NCBI GenBank assembly: GCA_026545225.1
Contig: CM048845.1
Coordinates: 61,632,033 to 61,696,032 of the forward strand
Direction: 5' to 3'
From: Cornus controversa
Taxonomy: Eukaryota > Streptophyta > Magnoliopsida > Cornales > Cornaceae
DNA: 64,000 nt
The position numbers and the translations under genes are program-made. This document shows, piece by piece, positions 34,597 through 45,118 of this stretch. Position 1 is the stretch's first letter. Each line of letters starts with the position of its first letter. The notes under the pieces were generated by a model, which did not search any database, was not told where the DNA came from, and was given only the letters and a program-made list of their open reading frames with translations.

Positions 34597-36656
34597 CTAG
34601 TTAGGGAGTTTTGCACCCAAATACCTATTAGGAATAAATCCCACAGTATCAACATGCACAAACTTCTCCAAATCTTCCTTTTTCATCCAGATTGTTTTAA
34701 CATGCAATTTATTAGGAAAGAATTGTGGAGAAACAAAAATATTCTTCTTTTTATTTGAATTCTTTTTACCTTGAGAATTTTTGGGTTTGTTCCAATAATG
34801 TGACTTTTTAGCATGAACCCTATTCTTAGCAAAAGAATTATGCACATGAAAATCAGAATTAGAATGTCTTCTCTTTTTATAGCAATAGTATTGACTATGT
34901 CCAGTCTTACCACAAAAAGAACAATAAAGCATATTGGACACAACTTTAGCATGCACAGACTCGACTTGAGACTTAGGTTTGGGTTCAAACACAATCAAAT
35001 TCTTGGGTTTAACAAAAATAGTTTTTCCCTTAGATGATGACCCAACAAAACCTAATCCAGTCTTATCTCCTATAGGCTTACCAACACTAATCATGCTATC
35101 AAGCTTAATCTGTCCAGAAGTAAAAGCAATTAATTTCTCTTGTGATTTTTTTAATTCAGGCTCAAGAAAATTAATTCTAGCAATAAGAGAATCTCTAGCA
35201 GAAATAGCTTAACTTACCTCGCTTCCGAGAAACTTGACTTTGCCTTGAAGATTTAGAATTTCAGCTTTACTTTCTTCAATCAACTTCACTTGATTTTCAT
35301 TCTTTTTCTTCAAAGTCTCTTTCTCAGATTTTTCTTACTTAAGCTTCTCAGATTTTTTATTATAAGCTTCCAGCAATTTTTCAAAAAGTTCTGGCAGCTT
35401 GCTTTCACATGGTTCTTCATCAGACTGCTCAACTTCTGAATCGTCAGACCCTACTTGACTGAGAGTAGTGTACATCTCTGTTTCACCTACATCAGAAGAA
35501 GAATCATTAGCAATATCACCATTCAATAAAGCAACAAAAGCAAGAGAATCATTCTCAACAGAAGAATCACTATCAGAGTTAGAAGATTCAGACTCAGAAA
35601 TAATAACTTTCATAACTTTCTTGTTTGAAATTTTCTTTGCACTAAAACTATTTTTCTTAGGACATGGACATTGATTAGATGTATGATCTTTACCACCACA
35701 TGTCCAACAAGTAACCTCAATTTCCTTAGAGTCATCTTCTTTCTCTTTCCTTTCCTTACCTTTGAATGATGAGCTTTGATTCCAGAATTAAGAAGGATTT
35801 CCTTTTCTCAAATTTTTACCTTTTTCATGTTCAAGAATCTTTCTAAATTTCCTAGCAAGGAGTGCAACATCATTATCTGAATCATATTCAAACCTTTCAA
35901 TTTTTTCAACTTTAGATTTTGAAAATTTTGAACAATTTGACAAACTTGAAGACTTTGAAGTCTTTGATGTTTTTAAAGCCAAATTTTTTGATTTCTGAAG
36001 CTTTGGATATTTCATCTCAAAAGTTTGAATTGATCAACTAATTCAGCCACCTCCATGGAATCTACATCTCTGCTCTCATCTAAGGCTTCTAACTTAGCTT
36101 GGAACATATCAGGCAATGATCTCATGATTTTTCTAATAATCTGAAATGAAGGAATTTTCTCTCCAAGGTTAGCACTACTTTGAACAATATCATTAAGCCT
36201 AGAATAAAAATCAGAAAATATCTCATCTTCATCCATTCTAATTGTTTCAAATTTAGTAGTAAGCATTTGTAGCTTAGATCTCCTTACCTTGGTGGTACCC
36301 TCATGAGTTACCTGTAAAATATCTCATGCTTCTTTCGAAGTGGAACAAGCAAAAATTCTAGCAAATTCAGAAGGAACAACAGAATTAAATATAGCATATA
36401 AACCCTTGTTGTTATTATTGGCATCTTCATGTTCAGCATTAGACCATGTTGCCTTATCCTTCTCTACAGTCACAACAGCATCACCATCACCAGTGGTAAT
36501 GGTAGGACTTTTATAGCCATTCTCTACAGCCCTCCAAACTCTCTCTCCTTGAGATTTTAAAAAGGCTTTCATGCGAGACTTCCAGAAAGTATAATTTGAA
36601 CCATCAAACAAATGGGTTCGCTGAATCAATCCATCCTCTGTCATACTAGATTCCAT
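34597..36656 (-). pseudogene. copia gag, broken
   Basis: ATG 36656 (MESSMTEDG) leads into the UBN2-type gag domain: LFDGSNYTFWKSRMKAFLKS, DANNNNKGLYAIFNSV. A TGA (TGG-to-TGA) interrupts at about 36327, the frame resumes through TTKFETIRMDEDEIFSDFYS, and there is a one-base shift near 36012. Two zinc knuckles follow: CWTCGGKDHTSNQC (about 35680-35720) and CSFCGKTGHSQYYC (about 34870-34925), separated by a Ser/Asp/Glu-rich and coiled-coil stretch with further stops. It ends GAKLPN at 34597. Gag would package RNA; this copy cannot make it whole. Confidence 0.85.
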
Positions 36657-36735
36657 GATAATTTTTGAAAACAAAAATAAATTTTGATTTTAAAAATACT
36701 TTGCAAGGAACTGCTCACAAATTAGAGAACACTGA

Positions 36736-36745
36736 TCTGATACCA
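36736..36745 (-). other. copia primer-binding site (tRNA-iMet)
   Basis: Minus strand TGGTATCAGA two bases after the 5' LTR, complementary to the 3' end of initiator tRNA-Met, the usual copia primer. Confidence 0.9.
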
Positions 36746-36747
36746 AT

Positions 36748-37929
36748 TGTGAGTTGCGCGGTGCGGAAGCGGTTGTGAAAAGTATTTTAGAACTTAGAGG
36801 GGGGGTGAATAGGATCACTTGCTCGTTTGCTTAATTTTTAATTAATTCAATTTTAAGTCTAATTAATCAAACAATTAAAGCAAGCAAATAAATAAAGTGC
36901 AAGTAAAGAAAGAATGCACCAGATATACGTGGAAACCCAAGGCGGGAAAAACCTCGGAGGGAGGCAGCACGCCTCAGGGAACCAATTCACTATGATGAAG
37001 TGAAGTACAATAGACTCTGTCTCAGTCTCACACCCCTCTTCACTCTGTCAAGGATCTGATGCGGAACACCTCAGGCTTATGATTGCGACAACACGTCCAA
37101 CTGCTGCAGACTTCCGACTAACGTCACCACCCTTACAGAAAGGTTGTTGGAAGAACCAAAATACTCAACAAATATTTTGTTCCCTTCATAGTGCAATCTG
37201 GTCACCTTTCTTCCTCAACAAGCAAGCAAGCGAAGAACCTTCAATCCAATGTTCTGATCAGAAAATCAATTTGATGCAGTCTCTGAGCAGCTAATCAGAA
37301 GTAGAACACCATCCTAAAAATCACTCGTCTAGTATGGATGTGTGTTCTTAAAAATATATAAACCCTAATTATTATGTATATACTTTCTCTCTAAAAATAA
37401 TATTCCAGGGCCTCTTTTGTAGAGAAAATATGAATACATATATATAGGCAAGGAAGTTCTAATTCTACTTGGAAAAGAAGTTGAATACCAAAATAGAACT
37501 TTCCTAGAAGTTTCAAACCCAATAGGAATCAGAATTTCCGTCAAAATCTATTTCCTATTTGGAACAGGCTAAGTGGGACCGATACCAAATAAATAGGACC
37601 GGTGGGACTTTTTGAAAACCTGCAGAAACTAAACTACCGAGAAAAGTTGGACCGGTCCTAAATATTGGGGACCGGTCCTACTTTGAAAAATCGTAAAATT
37701 TTTATTTAAACCCTGGTTTTTTAAAATAGGCTCGGAACTAAAAAGTGCAGAGTGTCCTCACCATACTTACCTGTACTCTATGGTGTTCATACTGATTTGT
37801 CGGCTTCCATGCACTTGAGTGTCAGTTTGAAGATGTCGATGATCGATACAAAGAATAATCCAAAAATTACAACTCGACCAATCAGGTTTTGATCACCAAA
37901 ATATGCCAATTACAAATTTATATCTCACA
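36748..37929 (-). repeat. copia 5' LTR
   Basis: 1182 bp, partner of 30214-31395. GGACCGGTCC palindromes lie at about 37648-37680. Confidence 0.9.
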
Positions 37930-37934
37930 CTTGC

Positions 37935-38590
37935 TTCATGTCCTGATTGGGGTAAAAGCGTCCGTGTACAATGTCGCAATTCTCTATGAATAGTGAATGA
38001 TGTTAGACCCTTGGCACTAAGAACTCTGTCATCCCTTTGAACACCCAGACTTGTAAATGCATTAGCTGCATTATATTCCCAAGTATAACGACGAAACGAT
38101 TTTGATTTATCATCATCACCGTTGTATAATGATGCAAGTTTTTGAGGGGGTGTAAGTAGGGCTGGTAATTAAATCTTTCCTTGCAGACAATATGTTCCAA
38201 AAAGAGGATACCCATAAGATGAGTTTTTCAATTTTTCATCCATCCAGTGTAAGGCTTTACAATAAAGACATGCTACATTCATGTTAGCCAAAGAATGCCG
38301 ACCAAGATTATGTTTGGACCGAACATTGATCGTTGCATTGACACATGTGTTTTCTAATTCATCACTCAGAAATCATTTTGAATGATATTTGATTCATTTA
38401 ATTCCTGATCTAAGAACATACGCTGAGGCTGACGCCGAGGCAAACCAGGAAAAAATCTTGGTTATACCAGAGGGCGTTCATTTCTCTCTCTATCTCTTCA
38501 TAAACGCTAGGCAATTGCAGCTTTTGATGAAGGAGCATGTTCCAAAATTTGCTGATTTAGATTAGTAGTAAAAAACACTTGACTAAGATT
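37935..38590 (-). pseudogene. Helitron Rep N-terminal piece
   Basis: The minus strand is homologous to the plus-strand copy at about 61755-62430 (shared AGAAATCTTAGTCAAG start, ISKF/LNQQ-type text, GERNERP). It lies upstream of 30213 in the same gene, separated by the copia insertion. Multiple stops. The homology ends abruptly at 38590, where Athila-like gag sequence begins. Confidence 0.8.
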
Positions 38591-38591
38591 T

Positions 38592-38810
38592 CTAAAAGTC
38601 CATAAGCAACTCTCCTTGAGGAGGTGGAGGTGGAGGTGGTTGTTCATGATTAAAAGGAGGTAGTCCAGGAGGTTGTCTCTCATTTGGGTCCATGTTTTCG
38701 GTCCTAGGCAATATAGGGTCCCTAGAGGTTCCTCTACGTTGTCTAAGTGTTCTTTCAAGTTCAATATTACACGGAAGCAAAGGAAGTGACAATAACCATC
38801 TACCTAGCAT
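38592..38810 (-). pseudogene. Athila-like gag, N-terminal fragment
   Basis: The frame contains RTLRQRRGTSRDPILPRTEN, then MDPNERQPPGLPPFNHEQ and a run of seven prolines. The proline-rich start placed a few hundred bases after a tRNA-Asp primer site is that of an Athila-type gag. It is cut at the junction with Helitron sequence. The stretch 38811-39070 between it and the primer site is the untranslated leader. Confidence 0.5.
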
Positions 38811-39070
38811 GCATTAATAGTAGAACAACACCTCAATACGCAAAATAAACAATAATATATAAAAAAAATGAATGAACTCAAACCCATTAATTTTAGACTT
38901 TATACTCACAAAGGGTTCCACTTTAATCCTTTTAGATGCCCGCTATGTGGTATACCTAAAATCAAGAAATTTGAGAAATAAGAACAAGATATATACAAAA
39001 AAGAATGAAAGAATTTCTAGCCTAAGAATTAAACCAGATTTAATCTTCCAATGGCGACAATTAAACCGTA

Positions 39071-39089
39071 GTCCCCGGCAACGGCGCCA
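39071..39089 (-). other. primer-binding site (tRNA-Asp)
   Basis: Minus strand TGGCGCCGTTGCCGGGGAC, an exact match to the complement of a plant tRNA-Asp 3' end, 6 nt after the LTR. Confidence 0.92.
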
Positions 39090-39095
39090 AAATTT

Positions 39096-40530
39096 TGATG
39101 TGGCTAAACTCGAGTTATATTGAAAGCTTAATTTTGCCCTTTTTATCAAAATATAATTTAACCACTCGCAAAAGCACGAATCTTTGTAGATAAGGTTCTA
39201 TATAGAGGGTATCGATCCCACGAGGACTAGTCGTAATTGTCTTAAACAAAGATTAATTCCACTTTAATCCTAAAAATAGGGTTTTGAGTTTTTGTTTATA
39301 AAGCTATTGCATGAATGTAAAAACAATAAAATTAAAGAGTTTAAAGTTGGGAGAGAGAACTAGGGGTAGTTTCCACCACTAGCCATTCACATGTTCATAA
39401 GTGTAGCAAGCATGGGATTCATAAATTAAATGCCTAACAATGTCATTAGGCTTGTGGCCTCAATGACATATCAAAAGATCAATGTGTGTGCTAACCTATC
39501 ATAATCCATCTTCAACAAGCATAACTCTTCAACCTAACTAACTACCTAATTACCCTACTCTCTAAGTGAACCTACATTCATCCAAACTACCTTATCTTGG
39601 CATGGTTTATACAAGCAAACACCACACATTCATTTAAACACCATTATCTAGCCATCATTTGCACTTCTTGTAGAATATGCAAATGTTGTGCATTCACATG
39701 AAAGAATCTACTCTAAGACAAGAATAAACTCAACATCAAATGAATATATAAAAGAAGTGTATTAGTGTACATGGTCACTAGGCTAAATAATCAACATTCA
39801 ATTACAAATCCCCAAGTGCTACAAAAATGAACAAGTTTACATGGCTAGGGGCTTCAACCACACCCTAGTAGAAGAGTTAGTTGCTCATGGTTGCCTTGCA
39901 CTCTTCCATTGATGGAGAAGATGAAGCTTCTTGGTCTGGTTCAGCTCCTCTTTCTCCTCTCCCGAAGGTCTCTCCTTGTGTATTCTGATGTGTATGAGAG
40001 ATATGTGAGATATGAGGCTTCCTTGTGCTTTATGGCTCCCTTTTCAACCTTGGGGCCCACCATATATATATATATATCAATATATATATCCATTATATCA
40101 AGAAGGTCCCCAAGGGTCTTGTTCAAGTCAGACAATCCCCCTAAGTCGTGCAAAAAGGGGGATTTTGTTGCAAGTGGGAAAGCAGGTGAGCAAGTGGGCA
40201 AGTGGCTTCTGCAGAATCTCGATCAATCGAGATTGGATCTCGATTGATCGAGATTTCGATCAATCGAAATGAGATCTCGATCAATCGAGATCTCGATCAA
40301 TCGAGATCTCGATTGATCGAGATCAACATCTCGATTGATCGAGATGCCTTGGCTGCAATTTCTAACTTTTCTCTTCAGCTGCAAATGGCCTCAAACTTTG
40401 CTCCTTTTACTACAAGACCTGCAATACATCAAAAACACAAAAATATCGTAAACATATCTCGGTAAACGTAGAAATGGGACTAACATATGCAATAAAGAGG
40501 GTTCAAATGCAAAGAATTGAACACTTATCA
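39096..40530 (-). repeat. Athila-like LTR with palindrome array
   Basis: 1435 bp from TGATAAGTGTTC (40530) to GCCACATCA (39096), defined by the polypurine tract on one side and the primer site on the other, and by the matching copy at 1-762. Positions 40216-40346 hold seven copies of ATCTCGATYRATCGAGAT-type palindromes. Near the 3' end is the GATCGATACCCTCTATATAG block. Confidence 0.85.
40216..40346. repeat. array of seven TCGATYRATCGA palindromes in the LTR
   Basis: Units are ATCTCGATCAATCGAGAT or its other orientation ATCTCGATTGATCGAGAT, one variant with TTTCGAT...CGAAAT; only the central TCAA/TTGA breaks the symmetry. Confidence 0.95.
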
Positions 40531-40543
40531 CACCCCCAAACTT
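40531..40543 (-). other. Athila-like polypurine tract
   Basis: Minus strand AAGTTTGGGGGTG immediately before TGATAAG. A second AAGTTTGGGGGTG lies at about 41630-41645, after the CATTGAGGACAATGTTG stretch typical of this group's 3' region. Confidence 0.75.
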
Positions 40544-42339
40544 ACATATTGCTAGTCCCTTAGCAATGCAATATTACAAAAGTAAAATTAACTATCTTAT
40601 ACAAAAGTTTAATCATGCTCAGTCATCAACTAGATAAAGGGCGATCATCCATTCGTTTCACATTTGGCAAATGCAACAAGTATTACAGAACTATGTGGTC
40701 ATTAGCAAAAATGGACTTTCACAAGCTATAAATAAATGACGGTCCCCACATAATGGCCAATTCGAACAAAAATACAACCTCCAACCCCAAAATCCTCTTT
40801 GAAAAGTGAACATGCATTCTAACGCGTGGCTTTTGTCATATTTGGAGAAGAATAAGAACAAATCTATTTTTAAGAGAAAAACTCATTGAAAACGCTCGAC
40901 ACCGTTGTTCATTATTACAAAACATTCATGATTGCTCATGTGCGGATGACCGTGCAATGCTTAGCTCTTTTTGCTTTCTTGTAAGCCCATGTAGCGGCAT
41001 TGGGCCAATGACTCCCAAACCAATTGGTTTTAGGGCATTACGTGAAGAAACACCCCTCGGACTTAATAACCGAGCTTACAAGGCAATGAGCTTAAGCCAG
41101 CCACCCGCTTATTATTGCTCAACCTTGCACACTTATACGCGAATACTCCCTGCTTTGAGGCATAGAAATCCGGTTTATTGAGTGAGAAGGCTTATTGCAA
41201 ATTTTTCTCTTTTTCTCTCTCTTTTTTTTTTTTACAACAACCGGAAGAACTTATTCTTTAAGTTGTTCAGATAAAAACAGAAATTTACAAAATTCTCCAT
41301 CAGACTTATACCCCACAATTTAAAATGCATGTGTGCGAATTTGTGCAGTTAAGGACAAATTTAGGGCAAGAACTATACGTGCTCATATTTGGACAAAAAT
41401 GTATACCGTTCTAGCCTACTATATAGCTTGCAAAAGTGCGGGTATTTACAATGTTAAAGTTCTTAACTACCTGCTGCATTTACCTCGGACATTTATTCGA
41501 ATGATCTTCCTTTAAAAAGTAAGACATCATAGCAAGCATGCAGAAATATCAAGAAAAGAAACTTGCTCTACAATGACAATCAATATAACGACTGAACATT
41601 GCATGCATATGCAAGTGGTATAGCATACCGCACCCCCAAACTTATATGCAACATTGTCCTCAATGTTTGGACAAGAAAAACAAGGAAAGAAAGTACCGAG
41701 ACTGCAGAATGCGACAAAAATGGTATTCCAACAATAGCGGCCATCCTGCAAATAAGAAAAACCTGCACGGAACACCAACTGGATACCACGAGCATTAAAA
41801 GGAACAAAAAGTATATGAAAAGAATATAATAAAATAATAATGCACAAATGGACAATGCCAAGATCACTGCATATCTAAGGGTCTGAACTGGTGTTTCCCA
41901 ATTGTATAAGAGGTCTATGCGATAAGATATTGATTATCTAGGCACGCTAACGTATAGCATGCAAAGGGGCTGCCTTTCTTTATTAACGTCATACTGCGTT
42001 GAAGCAATCTCAACAGTATTGGGAATTTAAACCAGGCGGTAATAAATGGAAATCATCAACTGAATCGCATATAACAATTAGACAAGTGGTACTACATACA
42101 TAGTCAAAGTATAGAGAGCATTGATATGGGCAGAAAGCAAAAATAAAGACAGGAAAGATAACACAGGGTATAAAAGAAAAGATAACTGTATTCCATATAT
42201 AAAAAAAAATGAGTTCAGTACAAAGCGTACATGCATCTGGAATACTCATAAAAAGAAAAAAAATAGGGCCAACATGGCCTATAGAAAAGCAAAGAAAGAA
42301 AATAATCTAAAATAAAACATAAAAGACAAATAAAAGCAG
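40544..42339 (-). other. Athila-like 3' non-coding region
   Basis: Long untranslated stretch between the accessory ORF and the polypurine tract. It contains the imperfect CCAATTGG-bearing block near 41015-41030 and the second polypurine-like tract. No coding signal. Confidence 0.55.
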
Positions 42340-43563
42340 CTACTCGAGGGCGGGTGGTGGTGGTGGTGGCTCGGTGGGAGTAGAAGTGGAGGTGGAAGCT
42401 CGTCCTGCAAACAGGAACTGCAGGTCCTACCGGAAGGCTCGGAACTCGTCTAAAATCGCCCTCTGACCCTGTGCCAGAGATGAAATGTCCGATCTGATGC
42501 CCTCCAGCTGACTCTGCGTCACCTGGACGTGCTCCTCGAAACCCTGCTGGAGCCGCTCTACGTCAGCTGCCAGGCATGAATAGCCAGTCGACAGGATGTC
42601 ATGCCGCTCTGCAGCAACATCCATCTCCTCCTCCTCCATCTCCTCGTCAGAAGACTCACCCTCTGCAGGCTCACCCTCATCCAACTCCACCGGGGCATCC
42701 ATATCTACATCCTCTGGGGGATCACCCTGGTGGTCCTGTCGCTCTAAGTGTCACCGCACCCTCTCCCACTGAGTAGGTGTGAAGCGGGTGGGCAGTGCCA
42801 ACTGAGTGTCAGTATCACTGACCGGTATACTGGCACGACTGAGAAAAGCTGCGATCAGGAAAAGAAAAGGAAGCCACCAACTCGCTGCTCACCTCATCCT
42901 CTTATTGACAAGGTCGTCCCAGATCTTGAACATCTGCCCCCATATCAGTGACGGGACAGAAAACCACGTGCCCGTGTGGAAAGCATAAAGGCAACGGAGG
43001 AGGTCGCCCCTGCGCTCTGCCACGTGCTGCAAAGGACACGCGTTCTTGATGAGAACGGTGTCCAGGAACCATAATCTGCTAGGGCACATCGATTTGGACG
43101 TGCAGTTGTGACTGGGCATGGTAAACGCCCCACCACACATGTCCATCACGATGGAGAATAGTGTCGAGTCTACTGGAAGCGCGGCCCTGTAAAGCGGTCG
43201 ACCGTCCTGGTCAACCATATCTGGAGGCTGCTGGTGAGGGATGCCGAGCATCTGCGCAATCCGGCTCGCCGTGATAGTGATCGTCGTGGTGCCCACGACC
43301 GTCTCTAATGTGTCCGGCGCTGTGCAGGAGTAGGTCATGCGCTCGTAAAAGACCTACACCAAGCGCTCGTGTGCCACATCAGTGGGAGGCACACATAATC
43401 GATCGAGGCGACGCCGCCTGAGCTCTGCTATAGCCCACGAGCTGTCGGGACGCGTCTCGAACGTTCCCATGTCAAATATCTGCTCTGGGTGAAACTTTTG
43501 AGACCGGAAGGCTCGCCAGGGTACATCTCTAACAGAACCGGGTGCATTCTTCACCCTCGCCAT
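42340..43563 (-). pseudogene. accessory ORF of the Athila-like element (four stop codons)
   Basis: One frame of 408 codons from ATG 43563 (MARVKNAPGSV) to TAG 42340, interrupted by TAG at about 43354, TGA at about 42889, TGA near 42740 and TAG at 42427. Family blocks, PF20167-like by eye: FRSQKFHPEQIFD, VFYERM, TITASRIAQMLGIP, LVNKRMR, ASWWLPFLFLIAAFLSR and the C-terminal coiled coil AAERHDILSTGYSCLAADVE through LDEFRAFR, then a proline tail. All four stops fit C-to-T changes (CAG or CGA), as expected for methylated silent DNA. An apparent 54-nt GT-AG intron around 42839-42892 would also skip one stop, but is shorter than usual plant introns. Function unknown; same family as the ORF at 31953-33044. 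Confidence 0.7.
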
Positions 43564-43577
43564 GATCTCAGAGCAGT

Positions 43578-43965
43578 CTGCACTTTATTCCAAAAATTGT
43601 GTAAATAAAAAGAAAATAAGAGGAATGCTAAACTAAGAATAGAAATAACAGAATAAAAATGAAAATGAGGTCCTAGTCCATGGTGCTGACACATATATTC
43701 AAAAAATTCGATCTCAACGAGACAGCTTGAGCGGATGCAACCGAAATGAAGGGCTGCGGTTGCAAACCGTACATTAAGCATTCGAAGCAAAAAGAATGCA
43801 ATATCTCACTCATATATGCATTTCTACCCCCGAAACTCGCAAAATCTCATTATGAATATCGCAAATGCACCAATCCATCCCAACATCATCTGTCTATGTT
43901 TATTATGCCGTAAAACTACCAAAAATAGCGAGAAAGTACGCAAAAGATAGCCATGCATCACTTAC
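43578..43965 (-). other. probable 5'-UTR intron of the accessory ORF
   Basis: Minus strand donor CTTGAG|GTAAGTG at 43965 and acceptor AAAGTGCAG|ACTGC at 43578, 14 nt before the ATG. The intervening 388 nt are AT-rich. Confidence 0.5.
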
Positions 43966-44200
43966 CTCAAGGTGAAGATGGTGATCGGCACAAAAAGATG
44001 AAGACCCAACCCGCAGCTGCGAAGAGATGAGCGTGCGCATGCTCGCGGTGATCTCGGACTACGGCGAACGGCGGTGGATGATCGAGAATGGTAGATCAAG
44101 TGTGCGACAGTGCTCGGGGAAAGCCTTGGATCACTTAGAGAAGAGAAGGAAGTCGGATGGTCTGAGGAAGAAATGTGAAAATGAAAGGGAAGCCCAACGG

Positions 44201-44208
44201 TTTAAATA
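44201..44208 (-). promoter_or_regulatory. TATA-like box upstream of the accessory ORF
   Basis: Minus strand TATTTAAA, directly downstream of the palindrome array at 44240-44374 and followed by a pyrimidine-rich leader with a good splice donor. Suggests an internal promoter. Confidence 0.45.
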
Positions 44209-44239
44209 AGAATTCGGCTCACGTGCAGGCATCGCGTGC

Positions 44240-44374
44240 ATCTCGATTGATCGAGATGTACATCTCGATCAATCGAGATTTCGATTATCGAAATCCTACT
44301 TCGATCAATCGAGATCAGCTTCGATCAATCAAAATTTTACTTCGATCAATCGAGATTTTACTTCGATCAATCGT
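44240..44374. repeat. second TCGATYRATCGA palindrome array, joined to an LTR-start fragment
   Basis: Seven units like those of the LTR array, partly degenerate. The next 62 bp (44375-44436) match the first bases of the LTR (GTGTTCAATTC, TGCATTTGAACCCTCTTTAT, CATATGTTA). Confidence 0.85.
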
Positions 44375-44436
44375 AGAAACGGGAATAACATATGCAATAA
44401 AGAGGGTTCAAATGCATAGAATTGAACACTTTTCAG

Positions 44437-44909
44437 TAACCAAATTAACTAGACGTTAATATTGGACAACAAAGCTAAGCAATCAGCAAGAATGAATCCA
44501 AATTATCTATGCCCATGCCCATCCCTACGACACACACCACCTCCGATTTGGTTTTGGAATGAAAGAATGAATCCAAATTATACACACATAACCCAAAATC
44601 AGAGACGCAAGTGACGAGGGGAAGAAAGGGATGAACCTCTACAATGACCCTCACAACAAATTATGACAATGATTGAGACTCACCTTTACAACAGGAGATC
44701 TAGATCGACATGACAGCGCCACCATCGTCGCAAAATTGGTGTGTCCAAAGCTTTAATAATAGCGCCAGCTCCAACAGCCATTGGAGGTGCGTTGAGAGCC
44801 ACGCCAAATGACTTCTTCTTCCAGATCAAGCAACGGCCTAGAGTGGAGCAAGGCTTCTTCTTCCAAACTATCCAACAGCTACAATAGTGCCGCCACCGTC
44901 GTCCGTGGC
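44437..44909 (-). other. probable Helitron 5' region, left part
   Basis: Contains a direct repeat (GAATGAATCCAAATTAT at about 44490 and 44563) and a GTGCCGCCACCGTCGTCCGTGGC segment that recurs at 54408 and 54550, linking it to the sequence right of the TRIM. No intact gene. Confidence 0.5.
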
Positions 44910-45118
44910 TGTAGTAACCGTTGTGGACGGGTGTGAGTGGGCGGGTGCGAAGATAGACACTGGACTGAGCTACCACACTGATAGGGTACAGGGTGCTTAA
45001 TCCCATATCGCTTGGGTGTGGAGAAGGGGGTGTGCTTATATGTAGTGTGTTATCTTCAAATGGTATGAGGCCTTTTAGGGTAAAACCCAATAGTAAAACT
45101 ATGCAGGCTCGTGCCCAA

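Larger units (their letters stand above)
30214..37929 (-). mobile_element. non-autonomous SIRE-like Ty1/copia element (gag, accessory ORF, no pol)
   Basis: LTRs of 1182 bp each (30214-31395 and 36748-37929, TGTGAG...CTCACA) are flanked by target duplication CTTGC (30209-30213 and 37930-37934). It sits inside the Helitron Rep gene, between codons for the LPQSGHEAS and YAQLYIYD segments. On the minus strand the order is primer site, gag, about 1.5 kb non-coding, accessory ORF, polypurine tract. No protease, integrase, RT or RNase H sequence is present. About 40 LTR differences by eye (3-4 percent) make it older than the Tat insertion. Gag with a long coiled-coil tail and two CCHC knuckles resembles SIRE-type copia. 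Confidence 0.88.
38591..44436 (-). mobile_element. Athila-like Ty3/gypsy block (3' part, LTR, start of a second unit)
   Basis: Reading on the minus strand: an LTR-start fragment (44436-44370), palindromes, promoter-like stretch, accessory ORF (43563-42340), non-coding 3' region, polypurine tract, LTR (40530-39096), tRNA-Asp primer site (39089-39071), leader and gag start (to 38592). A tract before the LTR and a primer site after it mean the LTR is shared by two consecutive units. No RT or integrase is present. The tRNA-Asp primer and accessory ORF suit the Athila group. No flanking duplication is visible at 38590/44437. Confidence 0.65.

Noticed and set aside
39071..39089. tRNA-Asp gene fragment
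   Set aside because: Only the 3'-end complement is present, placed 6 nt from an LTR end; it is a primer-binding site.
42839..42892. 54-nt intron in the Athila-like accessory ORF
   Set aside because: GT-AG borders exist but the length is below usual plant introns and a multiple of three, and the skipped text reads like conserved protein; a point stop is simpler.
44445..44460. CTAG at 44448 as a Helitron 3' end for the 54936 terminus
   Set aside because: No GC hairpin lies at the required distance.
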